From Planctomycetota bacterium (GTDB taxonomy: Bacteria; Planctomycetota; B129-G9): a stretch of DNA of 11,306 nt. The translations under genes and the position numbers were made by a program. Under the pieces are notes generated by a model. The model worked only from the letters and a program-made list of their open reading frames with translations, had not been told where the DNA came from and searched no databases. Position 1 is the stretch's first letter, and every line of letters starts with the position of its first letter. This document shows positions 5,527 through 11,306 of the stretch, one piece after another. Location of the stretch: NCBI GenBank assembly GCA_003644325.1, contig QNCA01000018.1:1-11306 (forward strand). Reading direction: 5' to 3'.

Positions 5527-6960
5527 TCAGTATTCCTTGCGTCGGCGGGAGGATGGAATGCGCATCGTGCAGCGGTACTTGGTGATGGTGCGGCGGGCGA
5601 CGTTGAAGCCCATCTCTTTCAGTCTTTCGGCGATTTCGTCGTCGCTCAAGGGGTTGGATTTGTCCTCGTTGTCGATGATGTCCTTGACGCGCTGCTTGAC
5701 GCTCATGCGCGACTCGACGGTGCCGTCTTCGGCGGTGGTACCGCCGGTGAAGAAGAATTTGAGCGGGAAGATTCCGCGCGGGGTCTGGGCATATTTGTTC
5801 GAGATGGCGCGGCTGACCGTGGAATTGTGCACGCCTATGGCCTCCGCCACCTCCTGCATCTTGAGCGGCTTGAGGTGTGTGATGCCCTTGTCGAAGAAGT
5901 CGCGCTGGATTTCAATCACTTTCTTTGCGATTTTGAACAGCGTGGTGCGGCGCTGTTCGATGGCGTCGATGAGCCACCGGGCGCTGTCGAGTTTCTTGCG
6001 GACAATCTCACAAATTCTTGGGTTGTTTTTTTGCTCCTTGAGGAGCGCGTGGTAGGACGGGTTGACATATATGCGCGGCAGATAGTCGTCCTCCAGCCGG
6101 ACTTCGTACTCGCCGTCAACACAGGTAACAACGACGTCGGGATTGACGACAGGCGCGGAAGCGCCCGCATACAGTCCGCCCGGGCGGGGATTCAACGCGC
6201 TTATCATGCGGATGCATTCCTTTACCTCGTCAATGCTGCGACCGGTTTCCTTGGCGATCTTGGGGAAGCGGTTCAGTTCGATGTCCTTGAGATGGTTTTC
6301 GATGAGTTCATGCTCGAAGGAGGCGGCGTGGCCGTTTTCCGCGAGTTGCAGCAAGAGGCACTCCTTGAGGTCGCGCGCGCCGATGCCCGGCGGGTCCAGG
6401 CTCTGGACGGCGCGCAATGCTTTCTCCCCCATGGTGAACAGGACCGGCAGGTCGATGGATTCCAGTATGTCCTCCAGGCTGTACTGCAGGTAGCCGTCGT
6501 CGTTGATGTTGTAGATGATGTATTCGCCGATTTCCCTGATGCGGGGGTCGAGTTCGAGCAGGCTGAGTTGCTGAAAGAGATAATCCTGCAGGGAGATGGG
6601 ACGGCTTTCGGCGTTTTTCATCGCCTCCATTTTGCCGTGGCCGTCGTCGTCGGCGCGGCGCGGGCGGCGGGTGTAAAAGTTATCCTCCAGCAGGGACTCT
6701 TCAAGTTCGTTCACCACTTCATAGTCCGGCTGCTCACGCTTGCGTTCCAGTTGCGCGTCGGACGGCGGTTCGGGGGCGTATTCCTCTTCCGGTTCCCGGG
6801 GTTGCTCGATTTCAAGAACGGGGTTTTCCTCCAACTCCCGCGTGATGAGGTCCTGCAAATCCAGCGCGGGTAGTTGAAGGATTTCGATGGATTGTATTAT
6901 TTGCGGAGCAAGTTTGAGTTTCTGCTCCAGCCGCTGCCGTAATATGAGATCCATCTTCAT
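5527..6960 (-). CDS. rpoN: RNA polymerase sigma-54 factor (477 aa)
   Basis: Alternative sigma factor that recognises -24/-12 promoters and needs AAA+ enhancer-binding proteins to open DNA. Region I (residues 1-55, Gln/Leu-rich, e.g. RLEQKLKLAPQIIQSIEILQ) and an acidic region II (about 55-105, Glu/Pro-rich) precede the core-binding domain (about 110-300). The helix-turn-helix MQEVAEAIGVHNSTVSRAIS begins at residue 368, and the RpoN box ARRTITKYR lies at 455-463 near a basic C-terminus. All family parts are present and the length is normal. The ATG overlaps the recR stop as ATGA, implying translational coupling; a second ATG two codons on is possible. It is last in the leftward run ybaB-secreted protein-recR-rpoN, unlike the usual lptB-rpoN-hpf-ptsN setting. 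The pilin promoter at 2941-2956 is a plausible local target. Confidence 0.97.
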   Translation of the reverse strand: MKMDLILRQRLEQKLKLAPQIIQSIEILQLPALDLQDLITRELEENPVLEIEQPREPEEEYAPEPPSDAQLERKREQPDYEVVNELEESLLEDNFYTRRPRRADDDGHGKMEAMKNAESRPISLQDYLFQQLSLLELDPRIREIGEYIIYNINDDGYLQYSLEDILESIDLPVLFTMGEKALRAVQSLDPPGIGARDLKECLLLQLAENGHAASFEHELIENHLKDIELNRFPKIAKETGRSIDEVKECIRMISALNPRPGGLYAGASAPVVNPDVVVTCVDGEYEVRLEDDYLPRIYVNPSYHALLKEQKNNPRICEIVRKKLDSARWLIDAIEQRRTTLFKIAKKVIEIQRDFFDKGITHLKPLKMQEVAEAIGVHNSTVSRAISNKYAQTPRGIFPLKFFFTGGTTAEDGTVESRMSVKQRVKDIIDNEDKSNPLSDDEIAERLKEMGFNVARRTITKYRCTMRIPSSRRRKEY

Positions 6961-7556
6961 AGTTCAGTGCGTCCTTCAAGCGCGTCGGACAGGATACTTT
7001 TCCCCGCCAGTTTCACTCTGCCCCCGGAGGGGATGCCGCGTGCCAGCCGGGTCACCTTTACGTCGAGCCCGGCCATTTCTTGCGCCAGGAACATGGCCGT
7101 GCCGTCGCCTTCCATGTCCGGGTTCGTGGCGAGGATGACCTCGCGGAACTCTCCGCTCTTCACGCGTTCGAGCAGGCGGCGGATAGTCAGATTTTCAGGA
7201 CCTTTGCCCTCCAGCGGCGCCAGGCGCCCGCGCAGAACGTGGTACAGCCCCCTGTAAGCGCCGGTGCGCTCTATCGCCGTGACGTCCTGGTAGGTTTCCA
7301 CCACGCATAGCAAGGTACGGTCGCGCGACCTGTCGCGGCAAATCCTGCATTCGTCCTCGCCGCTTATATTATAACATTGTTTGCATTCTTTTGCATCTCT
7401 TTTCATGTCGCGGATTGCCCGGGCGAGTTCCATGGTCTCTTCTTGCGGGGCGTCGAGCATGTGGTAGGCGAACCGCTCCGCGCTGCGAGCGCCCACGCCG
7501 GGCAGCTTCTCCAACGCCTTGATGAGCCTTTCGACCGGTTCCGCGTGTTCGTTCAT
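6957..7556 (-). CDS. recR: Recombination mediator RecR (199 aa)
   Basis: DNA-clamp-forming protein of the RecFOR pathway that helps load RecA on gapped or single-stranded DNA. A helix-hairpin-helix lies at about residues 10-30 (LEKLPGVGARSAERFAYH), then a Cys4 zinc finger (Cys58, Cys61, Cys70, Cys73), then a Toprim domain from about 81, with ETYQDV and NPDMEGDGTAMFLA, ending in TRLARGIPSGG and a C-terminal LSDALEGR. Length is standard. A weak GGGA lies 9 nt before the ATG. The gene starts 35 bp after the stop of the large secreted protein gene and overlaps rpoN by 4 bp. RecR usually follows ybaB directly; here the two are separated by 3.4 kb. The AT-rich stretch around 7365-7400 is simply the zinc-finger coding part. 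Confidence 0.97.
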   Translation of the reverse strand: MNEHAEPVERLIKALEKLPGVGARSAERFAYHMLDAPQEETMELARAIRDMKRDAKECKQCYNISGEDECRICRDRSRDRTLLCVVETYQDVTAIERTGAYRGLYHVLRGRLAPLEGKGPENLTIRRLLERVKSGEFREVILATNPDMEGDGTAMFLAQEMAGLDVKVTRLARGIPSGGRVKLAGKSILSDALEGRTEL

Positions 7557-7591
7557 GTCTGCATTCCCGCAGGGCGTTTCGACGACGGATC

Positions 7592-10500
7592 TCAGTCGAA
7601 CGAAAGTCCGGTTATCCCAAGGTATTCATATTCGGGTACGTAGTGCGCATTCATCTTGTTGTTGCCGGGATTCCAGATGATCTTTATATGCTGATTGGTG
7701 TAGAAGGGTACCGGGCCGGTGGGACTGGCACCGTCCAGGGAGAGTTTTTGCAGTTTCAGGTAAACGACGATCTTGACCTTTTTACGATTAATGCCCTTGG
7801 GCACCTTGAATTCCTTTATGTGGCTGTTGGGGAATTCGTCGTCGTGCGAGTCGTGGCTGAACCATTGCTTTTTTGTTGACCAGAGGACCCGGCCCTTATT
7901 GTTCTTGTCCGTGCCGATTATTTGTATAAGGTCCACGCGGACGGACGTTTTGTGCTTATCGACGCCGGGGATGAAGAGTGTGGGTCCGAGGTTTTGCCTG
8001 AGCGTCTTAAACGCGGTGTCGAACGCCGTGGGCACCTCGTTGCTCGATTCGGGCTCGTCTTCCAGGGTTTTCTTTAGTTTTATGAGTTTTCTACCGACCT
8101 TTACCGCGGTTTTTCCCCACTTTTTCCAGCCCTTGCGCGGGGATGACTTTTTCTTTACGGTAATTTTCCCCGAGACGGCGTGCATTTCATAAGCAAGGCC
8201 CTGGACGCCTGTGTAAAGCGAGAGGATTTCGTCCTTCTTCGGGTTGTAATCGACGCGCAGGCCCGCTGCGAAGATGCCGTACCATGCGTAGGCGTTCATT
8301 GAGGGATAATTCATGAAACCGGGGAAGTGGGCCTCCGCGGTCCACGGCACATACACGTTGATGATGCCTATATTCTTCGGCGCGTCCTTGGGGTCGCACA
8401 GGTAGATGTTGCATGTTTCCTCGTAGCCGGCCCGTGCGGAGAATTGTTGCGAGAAAGCGGGCTTGCCGGGCGCCACGGCGCTTATCTTCCAGGAAACCGT
8501 GCCCTTGATTGCGTCGCCGCGCTCGATTTTCGTCCGCCATTTATTGTTGCTGTCCTTGTACCTGACCGTTTTTCTCCTGTAACCTGTCAGTGTGATTGTG
8601 AATTTCCCGGTTTCGTCCGAGGTAGTCGCGTACTGCGGTTGAGGAGCGTTGTCGTCGTTTCCCCAGCCGGCCTGTCTGAAAGTTATCGTGGTGTTTGGGA
8701 CGGGGTCGCCGTACATGTCGCAGACCCGGCCGCTAACGATAGAGTAGGTGGCCTCCTCCAGGGTAACGGCGATGGATGTCGTCCGGCCGAGATTTATCTG
8801 AACATCGGTATTCTGGCAGGGAACGTAACCGGGTGATTTTATTTTGACTTTGTATTTACCGGCCGGCACGTCGGCGACGAACTTTCCGGATTCGCCCCTT
8901 TCGGCGTCGATGTTGCTGAACTTGCCGCCCGAAAGCATGACCTCACACCTCTTCAGGGCTTTTGCGGGTTTTACCTCTACCTCGAACCTGCCGTGGTTGT
9001 CCAGTTTATCGCCGACTGTTGCAACAGGGATTGCCTTCGAGAGTTTGCGGTCGTCTTCGACGGCGTTGTAGCCCGCCTTTTCGATTTTGACGTGGTAGTT
9101 GCCGAACGGCACGCGGTCGAATTCGTAGTAGCCCCGCCTGTCCGTGGTAGATGTTTTGCTATAGCCGGGTGCGGTAAGCGTTACTTTCGCGCTTTCCAGG
9201 GGAAGCCAGTCGATGACGCCCAGCGAGCCGTCTTGAACGTAACCGCGTACCATGCCCTTGTCCCAGACAGGCAATTTGACGCTTATCGTGTTGTTCGCAC
9301 GGGTAAACTCTTCGTTCCTCTTTTCGGGGTCGAGTTTAATCTGAACTTCGATTTCTTTCGTCTGAACCTTTTCGGGGACCGTCCACTTTAATTCCGCCGT
9401 CACCCTGTGGCTAAAATGGATGATGGAGTCGATTGAGCCGGATGCTACCTTCTTGTTTTGATAGTACATCTCGATATTACACTTCTTCGCCGTCGCGAGA
9501 CCACGATTGTCCACCGGTATCCTGAGCAGTTGCGAGCATCCGAGTATGCCCCTGGGCGGGTACTTCTCGATTTCGCAGGGGTTGACGAAAAGGTCGGACT
9601 TCCTGGGGATGCCGCCTTTGAGTACTGTGGCCGATTTGACGTTCAGGTCGCCGTCCAACTTGTACAATAGCGCACCGCCGAATGCCGCGCTGCCGATGAC
9701 GGCCAGACCGTCACCGTAGTTGAAGATATGGCTGGCACCCAGCCCGAGGGTTTTCGTCCTGCCATTTTGTTCGAGCATCTTGCCGTAGATGGGCCGGACG
9801 GCGATTTTCTTCAGGCCTTTATCGCATTTTATTATTGCGACGGAGTTGATCTCCTTCGGGATGCCTTTCTTGCGGAACTTGAACTGCCCGTCGGTGGAGA
9901 AGATATACCGGCCGTTGTGAAGAGCAACGGCGGGGATGACGGAATCGTGCCTTTCTTTCTCCCTGAATTCGCTGAAGTAGTCGTAGAGATTTACAGCGGG
10001 GCCTTTCTTTTTCCAGTTTGCGTCGAAGATCTGCGCGATGTGATCGCCCCACAGGTATTCTCTTTTGATCGCGTTGTAAATCAGGCAGAATTCCTTCTGT
10101 GCGGGGTTGTAAACAACGTGAGGCGCGGTGGGATACAGGGCGTCTTTGGGCGTATCCAGCGGCAGCATTTCACGGTGGATTCTGTGCGCGAAAAACCGCT
10201 CCTCTCCGTCTATTTTGTGTTGGGTCTCCACGACGGTCATTTTGAATATGCCGTGCCGTGTTTTCTTCTTCGCGTCTCTGTATTTATAGGCATACAGGAC
10301 GTAAATCCTGCTATTTGCCTTGACCAATGCAGGGCTGCAACCGTAATCTATAAAGACCGGCCGCCTGTAGAGCGGTTTCAGGTCCTTGTCGTATTTCATA
10401 AGAAATACGGCGTGTTTGTGGTCCCAGCAGTCGAAAGCAAGGTAGTAGTTCTCGCCGTCCTTCAGAACGTCAAACAGTGCAAGGCTGTGTTTCTCGACAT

Positions 10501-10966
10501 ACGGGGGAAAACCGAGCAGATGCAGGCCAAGGTCGGGGCTGGTTATGAAATTGAGGTCCTTGTCATAGTGTTCGACATAGATATTGCCGTTGCTCGATGA
10601 TACGACAAGACCGCTGATGAACAAATATATCCCTCCGTCCGGCGCGGGTATGGCCTTGAAATAATCGGCGCCGCCTTCCTCCGATCCGAGCCTTTCGAAG
10701 GGGCTTTTCTGAAAGGCATCGTATCCCCACTCGGGTACTATCGGGAAGTCTTTCCACCCCGGCGCAATTATGTCCGCATCCTCACCGGTGGGCTTGCCTT
10801 TTTCATTTCCTATGGCAAAAAGCGGCTTTCCTGCAACATCGTCCTGTCCGTCGTCAACGGACGACACCACTTCCGTCAGGGAGCAATTCGGCGCCGCCGC
10901 AAGAACGCCCAGCAAAACGAAGAAAAGGAGAATGGTGCGTGAAAATTTGCTGACGTTTTTCATCAT
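7592..10966 (-). CDS. Large secreted protein: propeller-like, CARDB, Carboxypeptidase-reg repeats (1124 aa)
   Basis: I do not recognise a named family; function unknown, probably exported. Residues 1-25 form a signal peptide (basic start, then TILLFFVLLGVLAAA). A cysteine follows (APNC) but it is not a good lipobox, so lipidation is doubtful. Residues about 80-470 contain a recurring strand-turn motif (YDKDL near 133 and 190, FDANW near 312, CDKGL near 380, LDGDL near 435), suggesting a beta-propeller. A CARDB-like adhesion domain at about 480-567 ends with EEFTRANN. Three carboxypeptidase-regulatory/CnaB-like beta-sandwiches follow (about 570-640, 668-738, 741-858; note DRRGYYEFDRVPFGNYHVKI and DETGKFTITL). 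The last 265 residues are unassigned, with a Lys-rich patch near 938-970. GGAGG lies 4 nt before the first ATG and 7 nt before a second. GC is visibly lower than its neighbours. It interrupts ybaB-recR. Confidence 0.85.
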   Translation of the reverse strand: MMKNVSKFSRTILLFFVLLGVLAAAPNCSLTEVVSSVDDGQDDVAGKPLFAIGNEKGKPTGEDADIIAPGWKDFPIVPEWGYDAFQKSPFERLGSEEGGADYFKAIPAPDGGIYLFISGLVVSSSNGNIYVEHYDKDLNFITSPDLGLHLLGFPPYVEKHSLALFDVLKDGENYYLAFDCWDHKHAVFLMKYDKDLKPLYRRPVFIDYGCSPALVKANSRIYVLYAYKYRDAKKKTRHGIFKMTVVETQHKIDGEERFFAHRIHREMLPLDTPKDALYPTAPHVVYNPAQKEFCLIYNAIKREYLWGDHIAQIFDANWKKKGPAVNLYDYFSEFREKERHDSVIPAVALHNGRYIFSTDGQFKFRKKGIPKEINSVAIIKCDKGLKKIAVRPIYGKMLEQNGRTKTLGLGASHIFNYGDGLAVIGSAAFGGALLYKLDGDLNVKSATVLKGGIPRKSDLFVNPCEIEKYPPRGILGCSQLLRIPVDNRGLATAKKCNIEMYYQNKKVASGSIDSIIHFSHRVTAELKWTVPEKVQTKEIEVQIKLDPEKRNEEFTRANNTISVKLPVWDKGMVRGYVQDGSLGVIDWLPLESAKVTLTAPGYSKTSTTDRRGYYEFDRVPFGNYHVKIEKAGYNAVEDDRKLSKAIPVATVGDKLDNHGRFEVEVKPAKALKRCEVMLSGGKFSNIDAERGESGKFVADVPAGKYKVKIKSPGYVPCQNTDVQINLGRTTSIAVTLEEATYSIVSGRVCDMYGDPVPNTTITFRQAGWGNDDNAPQPQYATTSDETGKFTITLTGYRRKTVRYKDSNNKWRTKIERGDAIKGTVSWKISAVAPGKPAFSQQFSARAGYEETCNIYLCDPKDAPKNIGIINVYVPWTAEAHFPGFMNYPSMNAYAWYGIFAAGLRVDYNPKKDEILSLYTGVQGLAYEMHAVSGKITVKKKSSPRKGWKKWGKTAVKVGRKLIKLKKTLEDEPESSNEVPTAFDTAFKTLRQNLGPTLFIPGVDKHKTSVRVDLIQIIGTDKNNKGRVLWSTKKQWFSHDSHDDEFPNSHIKEFKVPKGINRKKVKIVVYLKLQKLSLDGASPTGPVPFYTNQHIKIIWNPGNNKMNAHYVPEYEYLGITGLSFD

Positions 10967-11000
10967 ATAACCTCCACAAATCCGGCGCCGCCGGGCTGCG

Positions 11001-11306
11001 TCAGAGTAATCCCGGCAGGTTCAGCCCGCCGGTGAGTTTTGACATTTCCTTGTTGGCCATTTCCTTTGCCTTGCGCATGCCTTCGCGCACGGCGGCTGTT
11101 ATAAGGTCTTCTAGCATCTCCACGTCTTCCGGGTCCACCACGTTCTTGTCTATCTTGACCGCGAGGAGTTCCTGTGCGCCGTTCACGTTCACGACGACCA
11201 TCCCGCCGCCGGCCTTTCCCTCAACGACGCGGTTCTTCAGGTCTTCCTGAATCTTGGCCATCTCCTGCTGCATCTTCTGCGCGTGCTTCATTATGTTGCC
11301 CAGGTC
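11001..11306 (-). CDS. ybaB: YbaB/EbfC nucleoid-associated protein (5'-partial)
   Basis: Small DNA-binding protein of the YbaB/EbfC family, a homodimer associated with the nucleoid. An internal ATG at 11291 would give 96 residues, but the frame stays open to the window edge and reads DLGNIMKHAQKMQQEM, matching the usual family N-terminus (xLGNxMKQAQKMQ), so the true start lies beyond the window. The N-terminal helix, the GKAGGGMVVVNVNG beta region and the C-terminal helix with MSKLTGGLNLPGLL are all family-typical. ybaB normally lies between dnaX and recR; dnaX is probably just outside the window. The stop lies 34 bp before the start of the secreted-protein gene, which carries its own strong GGAGG. 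Confidence 0.93.
   Translation of the reverse strand, partial: DLGNIMKHAQKMQQEMAKIQEDLKNRVVEGKAGGGMVVVNVNGAQELLAVKIDKNVVDPEDVEMLEDLITAAVREGMRKAKEMANKEMSKLTGGLNLPGLL

Noticed and set aside
5500..6873. Long plus-strand open frame (457 aa) across the rpoN region
   Set aside because: It is the antisense of rpoN, which has clear domains and motifs. The translation has no recognisable family and reflects GC-rich codon bias.
10880..10966. Lipoprotein signal in the large secreted protein
   Set aside because: The cysteine is preceded by APN rather than a lipobox such as LAG or LSA, so only a general signal peptide is supported.
11001..11291. YbaB starting at the ATG at 11291
   Set aside because: The reading frame continues to the window edge and the residues before that Met (DLGNI) match the conserved family N-terminus, so the gene is 5'-partial.

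Overview
The window looks like chromosomal DNA from a diderm bacterium. It is GC-rich in the housekeeping genes, carries a sigma-54 gene (rpoN), and has a type IV pilin-like protein of the short 'prepilin N-terminal methylation' kind that is common in Planctomycetota, Omnitrophota and related environmental lineages. That placement rests on general resemblance only and is weak. I see no rRNA, tRNA, CRISPR array or complete insertion sequence.

Left part (1-5441): an unusually long malic enzyme (86-2314, +) faces a type IV pilin-like gene (2440-2886, -). A 323-bp intergenic region separates the pilin from a divergent PilZ-domain gene (3210-3539, +). It holds a near-consensus sigma-54 promoter (-24/-12 element, 2941-2956) oriented toward the pilin. 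After PilZ comes a 150-bp imperfect inverted-repeat element with nested hairpins, then fhs, formate-tetrahydrofolate ligase (3747-5441, +).

Right part (5527-11306): all genes run leftward and appear to form one operon in the order ybaB (5' end outside the window), a 1124-residue secreted multidomain protein, recR, rpoN. Gaps are 34 and 35 bp, and recR and rpoN overlap by 4 bp. YbaB and RecR normally sit side by side (dnaX-ybaB-recR). Here the pair is split by a 3.4-kb gene of clearly lower GC, suggesting an insertion that kept the operon readable.

The strongest points for a second look are these. (1) The malic enzyme seems to contain a degenerate internal duplication: copy 1 keeps the YTPGVA tyrosine but lacks the catalytic lysine, metal ligands and Rossmann core; copy 2 has those but lacks a clear tyrosine motif. 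(2) A sigma-54 promoter drives a pilin gene in the same window that encodes sigma-54, with a c-di-GMP receptor gene divergent from it. (3) A large lower-GC surface-protein gene interrupts ybaB-recR. (4) There is a mobile-element-like or regulatory inverted repeat before fhs, and its core palindrome recurs before the malic enzyme gene. Malic enzyme and Fhs both belong to central carbon (C4 and C1) metabolism, but nothing besides the shared palindrome ties them together.
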